Shown: positions 8,237 to 16,758 of the stretch, one piece after another
Layout of the letters: each line of letters starts with the position of its first letter
How positions within the stretch are numbered: the stretch's first letter is position 1
From: Microcella pacifica
Lineage (GTDB): Bacteria > Actinomycetota > Actinomycetes > Actinomycetales > Microbacteriaceae
DNA: 64,000 nucleotides
Direction: 5' to 3'
NCBI RefSeq assembly: GCF_009371975.2
Contig: NZ_VIKT02000009.1
Coordinates: 1 to 64,000 of the forward strand
Position numbers and translations under genes: made by a program
Notes under the pieces: model-generated
Database searches by the model: none
What the model was told of the DNA's origin: nothing
Seen by the model: only the letters and a program-made list of their open reading frames with translations

Positions 8237-9298
8237 TCAGCCCGCCGAGTCGAGGTGTTCGACGAGAGCTGCCACGAAGCTGTCGGCCTGCTCGAGGTGT
8301 GGCGAGTGGCCGCAGCCCTCGAACACGACCTCGCGCAGGGCTCCGCCTCCGCTCGCGTAGCGCTCGAGCACGGCCCGCGTCTGGCTCACCATGGGCTGCG
8401 GCGGTGCGACCTCGGCGCCGGGCCAGCCGGGGATCGCCCCGAGCTGCCCGAGGAAGTTCAGGTCGAAGGCCGAGGTGTCGGAGACGATCGCGTCGGCGTC
8501 GCCGCGAATCCAGAGGATTGCGGGCTTGGTCTCGAGCTCCGTGATGCCCGAGAGGTTCAGGTGCGTCGGGGCCATCGTATTGAGCACACCGCGCGGTCCG
8601 GGAGCGAAGCCCGGCCAGTTCTCGGAGGGGACGCTGTCGCCGGGGTAGTTGCCCTCCCCCGTCGCCGTCGTGAGCATCGACGCGACCCAGAGATCCTCGT
8701 GGGGCAGTCCATCGGGCTGGGCGACGTACGCGGTGCGGTAGACCGACCGCGGCGAGGTCTGCTCCTCGCCGCCGACGTCACCCGCGGCGAGCCGCGCGAT
8801 GAAGTCGGGATTGCCGCCGCCCCCGCCCGTCCCCGCGGCATCGGGGGTCAGGAGGGAGCCGTCGAGGGCGGTGCCGCCGAAGCCGTAGGGCGAGACGGGC
8901 GACTCGAGCGTGACGCTCAGCACTCCGTCGGGGTTGTCGAGCAGGTACTGCAGCACGACACCCGCGCCCATGCTCCAGCCCACGAGGTGCACGGCGCCGG
9001 TGCCGAGCGTCTCGAGCACGCTCGCGACATCGTCGGAGAAGTCGCGCAGCCCGCGCGTCGCGTCGACGGGCTTGACCTCGGAGCCGCCGAAGCCGCGCAG
9101 GTCGACGGCGAGAGCGCGCCACTGCGGCGGGAGGGCCAGCATCGTGGGCTGGTAGAAGTGCGAGGACGACACGTTGCCGTGGACGAAGACGACGGTGCCG
9201 GCGGGTTCCCCCTCGGCGGGTCGCTCGAGCACCGCAGCGGTGAGGCGCGGCGCGGGCACGGAGTGGGCAACGATGCCCGGCAGAAGCAACTCGGTCAT
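8237..9298 (-). CDS. Alpha/beta hydrolase, last gene of the importer/acyl-CoA operon
   Basis: 353-residue soluble alpha/beta-hydrolase-fold enzyme. The oxyanion-region HGN lies at 40-42, the nucleophile elbow GWSMG has Ser109, a candidate acid is in RGDAD, and GCGHSPHLE near the C-terminus supplies the His. There is no signal peptide, so it acts in the cytoplasm. It is similar in outline to, but not the same as, the hydrolase encoded just upstream, 11 bases away. The substrate is unknown; context with an acyl-CoA ligase and a hydroxybutyrate-dehydrogenase-like protein suggests an ester or lactone made of short hydroxy acids (inference). Confidence 0.8.
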   Translation of the reverse strand: MTELLLPGIVAHSVPAPRLTAAVLERPAEGEPAGTVVFVHGNVSSSHFYQPTMLALPPQWRALAVDLRGFGGSEVKPVDATRGLRDFSDDVASVLETLGTGAVHLVGWSMGAGVVLQYLLDNPDGVLSVTLESPVSPYGFGGTALDGSLLTPDAAGTGGGGGNPDFIARLAAGDVGGEEQTSPRSVYRTAYVAQPDGLPHEDLWVASMLTTATGEGNYPGDSVPSENWPGFAPGPRGVLNTMAPTHLNLSGITELETKPAILWIRGDADAIVSDTSAFDLNFLGQLGAIPGWPGAEVAPPQPMVSQTRAVLERYASGGGALREVVFEGCGHSPHLEQADSFVAALVEHLDSAG

Positions 9299-9309
9299 GA
9301 TCGGGCCTT

Positions 9310-10254
9310 TCAGTCGTGGATGGTCGCGGCCGGTGCCGCAGTGGAGGAGACGTGCAGTGCATCGTTCACCGCGCGCGCGACGCGGCGTGCGCCCGGCTCG
9401 GCGAGCACGATCGTGTAGTGGTTGACATCGTCGACCTCGATGACCCGCAGGCCCGCGATCGTCGGCTCCTCGCTCAGGCGCTCGGGGCGGTACAGCGCCT
9501 CTGGCTCATCGAGAAGTCCGCGCGGAGCACGCAGGAAGGTCGTCGGCTGGCGCACGCTCTTGAGCGCGCGGCGGTAGGACTCTCCGCCGTAGAGCTCGGC
9601 GACATCGGCGCCGACCGCCGCCAGATCCCCCGAGGGCCGCAGCGCCGGGGGCTGACCGTGGAGGTCGTAGTCGACGTAGGCCTCGACCGCGGCCGACCAG
9701 TGGTCACGGAAGGCGGGATGCTCGCGCCAGAAGTCGCGGTACTCCTCGACCGAGGCGAACGTCATCGAGAGGCGCCGCGCGGCAGGCCCGAGCACGGCCG
9801 TGCCGTCCGGTGCCGGGGCATCGTGGGTCTCGTCGCCCGATCCGGGGCGGTCGGGCGGGTCGAGCGGCAGCCCGCCGTCGACGAGGGTCAGGGAGGAGAC
9901 ACGGTCGGGAAAGCGCGCCGCGAGCAGCACCGCGACGAAGGCTCCCATCGAGTGGGCGACGACGGCGACGCTCTCGAGCCCGAGGTGGTCGAGCACCGCG
10001 ACGAGGTCGCGCGCGTGCTGCTCGAGGCCGTAGGGGCCGCCGAGGTCGCGGGAGCGGCCGCGGCCGCGCAGGTCGGGGGCGATGATCCGCACGCCGGGGA
10101 GGTGGTCGGCGAGGAGCGGCCAGCACCGGTGATTCGCGGTGATGCCGTGGATCGCGAGCACCGTGGGCGCATCCGGAGCGTTGTTCCAGATGCCGACCGT
10201 GAGCGCTCCCCCGGGCACGGGGACCGCGATCCTGGCGGGGGCGAACTCGGTCAT
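9310..10254 (-). CDS. Alpha/beta hydrolase, enol-lactonase/esterase-like
   Basis: 314-residue alpha/beta hydrolase with HGITA (36-40), DLRGRGRS (61-68), the nucleophile elbow AHSMG (Ser102) and a late DDVNHYTI segment that supplies a candidate catalytic His. The architecture fits the broad 3-oxoadipate enol-lactonase/esterase group. I use the ATG at 10254, which overlaps the stop of the dehydrogenase gene as ATGA; the frame is open further upstream, but that part is not family-like. The overlap implies translational coupling within the ten-gene operon. Confidence 0.82.
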   Translation of the reverse strand: MTEFAPARIAVPVPGGALTVGIWNNAPDAPTVLAIHGITANHRCWPLLADHLPGVRIIAPDLRGRGRSRDLGGPYGLEQHARDLVAVLDHLGLESVAVVAHSMGAFVAVLLAARFPDRVSSLTLVDGGLPLDPPDRPGSGDETHDAPAPDGTAVLGPAARRLSMTFASVEEYRDFWREHPAFRDHWSAAVEAYVDYDLHGQPPALRPSGDLAAVGADVAELYGGESYRRALKSVRQPTTFLRAPRGLLDEPEALYRPERLSEEPTIAGLRVIEVDDVNHYTIVLAEPGARRVARAVNDALHVSSTAAPAATIHD

Positions 10255-11012
10255 CGTGCGCTCCACCCGCCGTCCATCGAGTAGGAGGACCCCGTCACCA
10301 TGCCCGCCGCCGCACCGCACAGCCACACGGCGAGCGAGGCGACCTCGTCGGGCTCGACGAGCCGCTTGACGGCGCTCTCGGTGAGCATGATGCGCTCGAC
10401 GACCTCGTCCTCGGGAATGCCGTGCACGCGCGCCTGGTCGGCGATCTGCTTCTCGACGAGCGGCGTGCGCACGTAGCCGGGGTTGATGCAGTTGCTCGTG
10501 ACGCCATGCGGGCCGCCCTCGAGGGCGGTGACCTTCGACAGGCCCTCGAGACCATGCTTCGCCGAGACGTACGCAGACTTGAAGGCGCTCGCGCGCAGGC
10601 CGTGCACCGAGCTGATGTTGATGATGCGCCCCCAGCCGCGCTCGTACATGCCCGGCAGGGCGGCGCGCGTGAGGAGGAACGGCGAGACGAGCATGAGATC
10701 GACGATGAACCGGAAGCGCGCCGGGTCAAACTCGGCGATGGGGCTCACCGTCTGCACGCCGGCGTTGTTGACGAGGATGTCGGCGCGCAGCTCGACCTCG
10801 GCGAGAGCATCCAGGTCGCTCAGATCGACCTGCCATGCCTCGCCGCCGATCGCCGCAGCGACGCGCTCGGCGCCCTCGCCGTCGCGGTCGGCGATGACGA
10901 CGTGCGCCCCCGCCGCGGCGAGTGCTCGCGAGCACGCCTCGCCGATGCCGCTCGCGCCGCCCGTGACGACCGCCCGGCGACCGTCGAGCTCTCCGTGCGC
11001 GACCTGCGTCAT
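10251..11012 (-). CDS. bdhA: Short-chain dehydrogenase, probable 3-hydroxybutyrate dehydrogenase
   Basis: 253-residue classical SDR: TGGASGIG nucleotide-binding motif (17-24), NNAG (82-85), serine in ISS near 134-135 and YVSAK (Tyr148, Lys152). The segment VHGLRASAFKSAYVSAKHGLEGLSKVT closely follows the D-3-hydroxybutyrate dehydrogenase pattern, so the likely reaction is 3-hydroxybutyrate to acetoacetate with NAD. The ATG at 11012 overlaps the TetR stop (ATGA), and its own stop overlaps the hydrolase start. The exact substrate could be another 3-hydroxy acid. [run split: motif given as residues 136-161]. Confidence 0.8.
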   Translation of the reverse strand: MTQVAHGELDGRRAVVTGGASGIGEACSRALAAAGAHVVIADRDGEGAERVAAAIGGEAWQVDLSDLDALAEVELRADILVNNAGVQTVSPIAEFDPARFRFIVDLMLVSPFLLTRAALPGMYERGWGRIINISSVHGLRASAFKSAYVSAKHGLEGLSKVTALEGGPHGVTSNCINPGYVRTPLVEKQIADQARVHGIPEDEVVERIMLTESAVKRLVEPDEVASLAVWLCGAAAGMVTGSSYSMDGGWSAR

Positions 11013-11662
11013 GGTGCCCCCTCCTGGGTTCCGCGCGCTGCGAGCGCGTTCTCGATGAAGCGCATCATGCTGTCGAAGACGGCGTCGGGCACGTCGTTCG
11101 TGCCGCTCGCGAGCGGGTCGGCGCTCGCCCCGCTCGCTCCTTCCGCGCCCCACAGCACCCAGCGCATGCCGATCATCTCGCCGACGCCCATGAGCGCCCA
11201 GGCCGCGACCGTGGGGTCGATGTCGCCCACTTCGCCGCGCTCACGCGCGGCCGTGAGGCCCTCGATGTAGCCGTCGACGATGCGCGAGTAGTGCAGTCGC
11301 AGCGACCGAGGCGAGACGAACTCCGCCTCCCGCACGATGCGGTAGAGGGCCGGATGCTCGGCCGTGAAGCGAAAGAAGCCGCGAAAGCCCTCGCGCTCCC
11401 GCTCGATGCGGCTCATGTCGTCGGTCGCGTGCTCCGTCATCGCGTGCCGCACACGACGGTTGAGGTCGTCGACGAGCTCTTCGAAGACCTGCAGCTTCGA
11501 GTCGAAGTAGAGATAGAACGTGCCCTGGCCGACGCCGGCGCGCTCCGTGATGCGCACGATCGATGACTCGGCGTAGCCGAGCTCGGCGAACACGTGCTCG
11601 GCGGCGTCGAGGATCGCGCGGCGAGTGCGCTCACCGCGCGCCGTGCGCGGGGCGGCACTCAC
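11009..11662 (-). CDS. TetR family transcriptional regulator
   Basis: 217-residue one-component regulator. The N-terminal helix-turn-helix domain (about 10-56) shows ILDAAEHVFAELGY, ITERAGVGQGTFYLYF and SKLQVF; the C-terminal ligand domain is all-helical and typical in length. It starts at GTG 11662, overlapping the ligase stop (GTGA), and its stop overlaps bdhA. Being inside the operon it may repress it and respond to a substrate or acyl-CoA intermediate. A 20-bp dyad that overlaps the expected transcription start of the operon (17992-18011) is a candidate binding site. Confidence 0.9.
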   Translation of the reverse strand: MSAAPRTARGERTRRAILDAAEHVFAELGYAESSIVRITERAGVGQGTFYLYFDSKLQVFEELVDDLNRRVRHAMTEHATDDMSRIEREREGFRGFFRFTAEHPALYRIVREAEFVSPRSLRLHYSRIVDGYIEGLTAARERGEVGDIDPTVAAWALMGVGEMIGMRWVLWGAEGASGASADPLASGTNDVPDAVFDSMMRFIENALAARGTQEGAP

Positions 11663-13260
11663 GAGGCACCGCCCGTCGCGGCGAGCTGCGCGCCGCTCCA
11701 GGCCTCGAGCAGGTCGCGGCGGCGCACCTTGTCGGCGCCCGACCGGGGAATCGCCTCGATCTCGAGGATGCGCGTGGGCACCTTGAACCGCGCCAGTCGC
11801 GCCGCGCAGTGCTCGCGCAGGGCCGTCTCGTCCCTCGGCACGCCGGAGCGCGGCACGAAGTACGCCACGGGCACCTCGCCCCATCGCTCGTCGGGCACGC
11901 CGATGACGGCGACGTCGGCGACCGCGGCGTGCTCGAACAGCACCGCCTCGATCTCGGCGGGCGCGACCGACTCCCCGCCCGTGATGAAGATGTCTTTGAT
12001 GCGATCGATCACGCGGTAGTAGCCGTCGTCGTCGCGCGCCATGAGGTCGCCCGTGCGCAGCCAGCCGTCGGTCAGCGTCGCCGCGGTCTGCGCCGCATCG
12101 CGGAAGTACCCCGTGAAGACGCTCGGCCCCCGCACGAGCAGCTCGCCCGTGCCGGCGCCCTCGATCGGCTCGCTCGTAACCGAATCGACGAGCAGCACTT
12201 CGACGTGCGGGTACGGCCGCCCTGCGGAGCCGACGCGACGCCGAGCATCCTCGTCGGGCAGGCACAGCACGTTCGGCGAGGCCTCGGTGAGCCCGTAGCC
12301 CTGCGTGAGCGCGACACCGCGAGCGTGCCACGTGCGCAGGAGCGGCTCGGGCATGGGAGCGCCGCCGACGATCGCGTGGCGCAGAGTGGACAGGTCGGTG
12401 CTCGCGAAGTCGGGGTGCTCGGCGAGCAGCAGGTAGTTCGCGGGCACGCCCATCGTCGTCGTGATGCCACGATCGGCGATGAGATGCAGCACGCGACCGG
12501 GGTCGAAGGTGCGCTCGAGCACGACGGTGGCCCCCATCCACCAGGCGAGCAGCGGCTGCACGTTCCAGCCGCCCACGTGATACTGCGGCATCACGGCGAG
12601 CACGGTGTCCTGGCTCGTGATCTCGGCCGTGCGCGAGAGGGCGAGGTTCGTCCAGAAGCAGTTCGCATGGGTGAGGATGACGCCCTTGGGGGCGGCGAGC
12701 GTGCCCGAGGTGAACATGAGGAGCAGTGCGTCGTCGTCGCGCACCGGACGCTGCGGCGGAGCATCCTCAAGACGGCCACGAAGCGGTGCCGGCACTGCGC
12801 TCTCGACACCTCGGGAGCCCACGCCGGCGCGCGGCGGAGGCGCGAGAAGGCGCTCGAGCGACGCGGCGGCGAGGGAGGCGAACTCGTCCTCCACGACGAG
12901 CAGGGCGGGGTCGGAGAGCTCGAGCTCCTGCGCTATCTCGCGGGGCGACAGGCGCCACGAGAGGGGCACGAGCACGAGCCCGGCCTGCGCGCACGCGAAG
13001 AACAGCACGACGTGGTCGGCGCTGTTGCCCGTGAGGGTCGCGATGCGATCGCCGACGCCGTACCCGGCCCCGCGCAGCCGACGGGCGAGTCGGGATGCTC
13101 GATCGTGCAGCTCGCGATAGCTCAACTCGACACCGCGGTCGTCGATCGCGATGCGCTCCGGCGTCGCCCGGGCGCGATCCCCCGTCCAGCGGCCGAGAGT
13201 GTGCAGGCCGTCGTGCGGGGTGTCGTGCGGGTGGGGGTCGAGCGGGTGTGTCTCGGTCAT
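11659..13260 (-). CDS. AMP-dependent acyl-CoA synthetase/ligase
   Basis: 533-residue adenylate-forming enzyme that activates a carboxylic acid to its CoA thioester. The P-loop-like FTSGTLAAPKGV lies near 197, the GYGLTEASP motif near 320, YFRDAAQT and TGDL near 405, and the C-terminal hinge and lysine region (DRIKDIFITGGE, SGADKVRRRDL) near 430 and 513. GTLAAPKG replaces the more usual GT(T/S)GxPKG, a small change in that loop. ATG 13260 overlaps the livM stop. With the dehydrogenase beside it, acetoacetate or a related oxo/hydroxy acid is a plausible substrate (inference). Confidence 0.88.
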   Translation of the reverse strand: MTETHPLDPHPHDTPHDGLHTLGRWTGDRARATPERIAIDDRGVELSYRELHDRASRLARRLRGAGYGVGDRIATLTGNSADHVVLFFACAQAGLVLVPLSWRLSPREIAQELELSDPALLVVEDEFASLAAASLERLLAPPPRAGVGSRGVESAVPAPLRGRLEDAPPQRPVRDDDALLLMFTSGTLAAPKGVILTHANCFWTNLALSRTAEITSQDTVLAVMPQYHVGGWNVQPLLAWWMGATVVLERTFDPGRVLHLIADRGITTTMGVPANYLLLAEHPDFASTDLSTLRHAIVGGAPMPEPLLRTWHARGVALTQGYGLTEASPNVLCLPDEDARRRVGSAGRPYPHVEVLLVDSVTSEPIEGAGTGELLVRGPSVFTGYFRDAAQTAATLTDGWLRTGDLMARDDDGYYRVIDRIKDIFITGGESVAPAEIEAVLFEHAAVADVAVIGVPDERWGEVPVAYFVPRSGVPRDETALREHCAARLARFKVPTRILEIEAIPRSGADKVRRRDLLEAWSGAQLAATGGAS

Positions 13261-14345
13261 CGCGCCTCCTCGAGCGGGCGCTCCGACTCGGGACGCCGTC
13301 GCGCCAGGCGCGCGGTCGCCCGACGCGCGAGGCCCGCCAGGCCACCGGGGAGCAGCACCACCACCAGGATAAAGAGGGTGCCGAGAATGAACAGCGGCTC
13401 GCTCAACGGAATGCGCAGCACATCGGGCAGGTCGGCGATCGCCTCGGAGCGCGAGAGGGCCGTGAGCCGCTGGTCGAGGAGCGTGTAGATGAGGCCTCCG
13501 ACGACGGCGCCCCAGCGGGACCCCACGCCGCCGAGCACGACGATCACGAGGAGGGTGAGGGTGAAGTCGGGCGTCGTCACGGCCGGCGTGACGCCGCTCT
13601 GCAGCAGCAGGTAGACCATGCCGACGAGCGCCGCGAGAGTGCCGGCGAGCACGACCGTGATGAGGCGCACGCTGAACGGCGTCATGCCCAGCACGCGCAC
13701 GCGCAGATCGTTCTCCCGCGCCGCGACGACGACGTGGCCGGCGCGGGAGCGCTCGAACCACGTGACGATGAGGAACACGACCACGAGCATCCCGAGTGCG
13801 ATCCAGTACAGATTGCGCGTGTTGATGACGCCGACGAGCTCGCTCGGGATGTTCGCCACCTCGAGGGGCAGGCCCTCCTCGCCGTTCGTGATCGCGGCGT
13901 TGCGGCGCACGAGCACCGAGCCGGCCTGGGCGAAGGCGAGCGTCACCATCGCGAACGCGATGCCCGTGACGCGCAGGCTCAGCGCGCCGAGTGCTGCAGC
14001 GAGCACGACCGCGCCCAGCAGCACGACGCCCATGGCGGGCACGAGGGCGAGCTGCGTGTCGCGCAGCACGATGCCCAGGCCGTACGCCCCGACCGCGAAG
14101 TAGAGCGCGTGGCCGAACGAGAGCAGACCGGCGACGCCGAACAGCAGGTGGTAGCTGAGGGCGAGAGTCGCGAAGACCATCGCGAAGGCGAGCAGCTGCA
14201 GGGTGCCGGGCGTGTAGGTCGCACCGGGCAGGACGCCGGGCAGGCTCAGGTTGAGCACCGGCAGGAGTGCGAAGACCAGGATGAGCGCGCCACCGATGAC
14301 CCACGGGGTCGCGCGAGCGGTGCGGATGCGGTCGATGAGGGTCAT
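13257..14345 (-). CDS. livM: Branched-chain amino acid-type ABC transporter permease (LivM family)
   Basis: 362-residue membrane permease with about ten helices. Family signs are LSYHLLFGVAGLLSFGHALYF near residue 65 (split: LLFGVAGLLSFGHALYF) and GGVGSRWGAVVGGL near 275, the EAA-like coupling region. The C-terminus is short, basic and cytoplasmic. It overlaps livH upstream and the ligase downstream by ATGA. LivM-type permeases pair with LivH; despite the name, this ABC class also carries amides, aromatic acids and short-chain acids, so the substrate is not fixed by homology. Confidence 0.9.
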   Translation of the reverse strand: MTLIDRIRTARATPWVIGGALILVFALLPVLNLSLPGVLPGATYTPGTLQLLAFAMVFATLALSYHLLFGVAGLLSFGHALYFAVGAYGLGIVLRDTQLALVPAMGVVLLGAVVLAAALGALSLRVTGIAFAMVTLAFAQAGSVLVRRNAAITNGEEGLPLEVANIPSELVGVINTRNLYWIALGMLVVVFLIVTWFERSRAGHVVVAARENDLRVRVLGMTPFSVRLITVVLAGTLAALVGMVYLLLQSGVTPAVTTPDFTLTLLVIVVLGGVGSRWGAVVGGLIYTLLDQRLTALSRSEAIADLPDVLRIPLSEPLFILGTLFILVVVLLPGGLAGLARRATARLARRRPESERPLEEAR

Positions 14346-15220
14346 GATGCCTTGCTCCCGAGGAGTCCCGTGGGGCGGACGAGCAGGACGACGGCCAAGA
14401 GCACGACGACCATGAAGTCCCCCGTTCCCCCCAGATAGAAGTTGGCGAACTGCTGCAGCACGGCCACGACGACCGAGGCGATCGCGGCCCCCGTGAGAGA
14501 GCCGAGGCCACCGATCACCGTGACGATGAAGGCGAAGATGAGCAGCGAGCCTCCGATGAGCGGGGAGACGTAGCCGAAGTAGTGCGAGGCGAGCACGCCG
14601 CCGATGCCGGCCGCCGCACCGCCGATCGCGAAGACGAGGGTGAAGGCCTTGCGCACGTCGATGCCGAGCGCCGTCACCATCGCGCGGTTCTCGACGCCCG
14701 CACGGATGATGAGCCCGTAGCGCGTGAACTTGAGGAAGAGCACGAGCGCGAGCAGCACGAGGAGAGCTGCCGCGATGAGGATGAAGCGGTCGTTGGGGAT
14801 GAGCGCGCCCCCGATGTCGGTCGTCTGCGCGAGCCACTCGGGCCCGACGATGAAGATCGGGTCGACGCCCCAGATGCCCTCGAAGAGAGCGACGGTCGCG
14901 AGGGAGAGGCCCACGGTCACGAGCACCTGCTCGATGTGCCGCAGATAGAGCGGTCTGATCAGCAGCAGCTCGGTGAGCGCCGCGACCGTCGCGCCGACGA
15001 TCGCGCCCACGAGGATCGAGAGCAGGAAGGTGCCCCACGAGCCGTCGTCCATGCGGCGCGCGAACTCCCAGCCGAGGAACGCGCCCAGGGTGAGGAAGGA
15101 ACCGTGAGCGAAGTTGAGCACGCCCATGAGGCCGTAGATGAGCGAGAGCCCGCTCGCCACGAGAAAGTACAGTGCCCCGAGGCCGAGGCCCGTGATGAGG
15201 AGAAGCAGCACGGTGCTCAT
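14342..15220 (-). CDS. livH: Branched-chain amino acid-type ABC transporter permease (LivH family)
   Basis: 292-residue permease, about eight helices. GVLNFAHGSFLTLGA near residue 35 and GGLGSLTGAAIASV near 240 are the family's conserved segments. ATG 15220 overlaps the livF stop (ATGA) and the stop overlaps livM. It forms the transmembrane dimer with LivM in the cytoplasmic membrane. Confidence 0.92.
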   Translation of the reverse strand: MSTVLLLLITGLGLGALYFLVASGLSLIYGLMGVLNFAHGSFLTLGAFLGWEFARRMDDGSWGTFLLSILVGAIVGATVAALTELLLIRPLYLRHIEQVLVTVGLSLATVALFEGIWGVDPIFIVGPEWLAQTTDIGGALIPNDRFILIAAALLVLLALVLFLKFTRYGLIIRAGVENRAMVTALGIDVRKAFTLVFAIGGAAAGIGGVLASHYFGYVSPLIGGSLLIFAFIVTVIGGLGSLTGAAIASVVVAVLQQFANFYLGGTGDFMVVVLLAVVLLVRPTGLLGSKAS

Positions 15221-15972
15221 CGTTCGACCTCCGTGTCGGTACGGGCGTCGTCGTCGCCCGTCGTGTGGACGCCGAGGAGGCGCTGGGTGCGCTCGTCGTC
15301 GTCGAGGAGATCGCCCGCGTCGCCCGTGTGCACCACGCGGCCACCCTCGATCACCACCACGGTGTCGGCCAGGCGACGCACGATGGGCAGGTTCTGCTCG
15401 ACGAGAAGAATAGGAGTGGTGGCCGCGGCGCGCTCGAGAGCGGCCGCGACATCCTGCACGATCATCGGCGCGAGGCCCTTGGTGGGCTCGTCGACGAGCA
15501 GGATGCGGTTGTCGTTGAGCAGGGTGCGGGCCAGCGACAGCATCTGCTGCTGGCCGCCCGAGAGCGAGCCAGCTCGCTGGGCACTGCGCTGCACGAGGTC
15601 GGGGAAGAGCTCGTCGACGAGATCGCGGTGCGGCGCGCCGCCGCGCGTAGCGAGCCTCAGATTCTCGGCGACCGTGAGCTGCGAGAAGACCTCCCGGTCT
15701 TCCGGCACGTAGCCGACACCGCGCTGCACGATGCGGTACGTGGGCAGGCCGTCGATGCGCTCGCCCTCGAACTCGACCGTGCCCGAGCGGGTGATGAGGC
15801 CCATGATCGCGCGCAGCGTGCTCGTCTTGCCGACGCCGTTGCGGCCGAGAACCGCCGTGACGCCGGTGGCGGGAACCTCGAAGTCGACGGACTCGACGAC
15901 CTGCTGACCGTCGATGAGGGCGCTCAGGCCACTCACGCGGAGGAGCGGTGCGGTGCTGGACGGGGCGCTCAC
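15217..15972 (-). CDS. livF: ABC transporter ATP-binding protein (LivF family)
   Basis: 251-residue ATPase with Walker A GRNGVGKTS (about 44-52), Q-loop region, signature LSGGQQQ, Walker B ILLVDEP and the switch His replaced in place by EQN (LLVEQN), as usual for LivF. VGYVPEDREVF is typical of this subfamily. GTG 15972 overlaps the livG stop (GTGA). It energises the importer together with LivG. Confidence 0.92.
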   Translation of the reverse strand: MSAPSSTAPLLRVSGLSALIDGQQVVESVDFEVPATGVTAVLGRNGVGKTSTLRAIMGLITRSGTVEFEGERIDGLPTYRIVQRGVGYVPEDREVFSQLTVAENLRLATRGGAPHRDLVDELFPDLVQRSAQRAGSLSGGQQQMLSLARTLLNDNRILLVDEPTKGLAPMIVQDVAAALERAAATTPILLVEQNLPIVRRLADTVVVIEGGRVVHTGDAGDLLDDDERTQRLLGVHTTGDDDARTDTEVER

Positions 15973-16724
15973 AGGCTCTCTCCCAAGTAGGCGGACTGCA
16001 CGGTGGGGTCGGCCATGACGGCCTGCGGGGTATCCCACGCGAGCACCTGGCCGTGGTGCATGACCGCGACCGTGTCGACGAGCCCGAGCACGACGTCCAT
16101 GTGGTGCTCGACCATGAGCACCGTGCGGCCGCTGCGGTGCACCCGGCGGATGACCTCGACGAGCTCGGGCACGTCTCCGGAGGCGACGCCTGCCATGGGC
16201 TCGTCGAGCAGGATGACGCTCGGCTCGGTCGCGAGCAGCATGGCGATCTCGAGCTTGCGCTTGTCGCCGTGCGAGAGCACGCCCGCCATCGTCTGCGCGT
16301 GGTGCGCGAGCCCGACCTCCTCGAGCCGTTCCTCAGCCGCGCTCGTCGCGGCGTCGCCCCGCCTCGGGCGGGCGAGCACCGAGAGCTCGTGACCGATCGA
16401 GACCTGAGCGGAGAGGCGAACGTTCTCGAGAGCCGAGAGCCCCGTGAAGAGACTGGAGGTTTGGAACGTGCGACCGAGACCAGCCCGTGCGCGGCGCTGC
16501 ACGGTCAGGCGCGTCACGTCGTCCCCGCGCAGCAGCACTCGGCCCCCGGTGGGGGTCATGATGCCGCTCATGAGGTTGAACAGTGTCGTCTTGCCGGCGC
16601 CGTTGGGGCCGATGACGCCGAGCATCTCGCCGCTGCCGACCGAGAGCGTCACGTCATCGATGATGCGTGCGCCCCCGATCTGCAGCTCGAGGTGCTCGAC
16701 GGCGAGCACGGGCTGGTCGGTCAT
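15969..16724 (-). CDS. livG: ABC transporter ATP-binding protein (LivG family)
   Basis: 251-residue ATPase. Walker A GPNGAGKTT (about 38-46), GLGRTFQ typical of LivG, Walker B VILLDEP and MVEHHMD as H-loop are present. The ABC signature reads LSHGDKR, the usual LivG variant. ATG 16724 lies 34 bases after the binding-protein stop; its stop overlaps livF. It is the partner ATPase of LivF. Confidence 0.92.
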   Translation of the reverse strand: MTDQPVLAVEHLELQIGGARIIDDVTLSVGSGEMLGVIGPNGAGKTTLFNLMSGIMTPTGGRVLLRGDDVTRLTVQRRARAGLGRTFQTSSLFTGLSALENVRLSAQVSIGHELSVLARPRRGDAATSAAEERLEEVGLAHHAQTMAGVLSHGDKRKLEIAMLLATEPSVILLDEPMAGVASGDVPELVEVIRRVHRSGRTVLMVEHHMDVVLGLVDTVAVMHHGQVLAWDTPQAVMADPTVQSAYLGESL

Positions 16725-16758
16725 GGTGCGAACTCTCTCTGTGCCGTGAGCCGGGCGA

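Noticed and set aside
11663-12541. Upstream extension of the TetR frame
   Set aside because: It lies over the ligase gene in another frame; the GTG at 11662 gives the normal TetR N-terminus.
13261-14511. Upstream extension of the acyl-CoA ligase frame to 14511
   Set aside because: The extension lies over the livM gene and reads as Arg/Pro-rich shadow; the ligase's family N-terminus begins at 13260.
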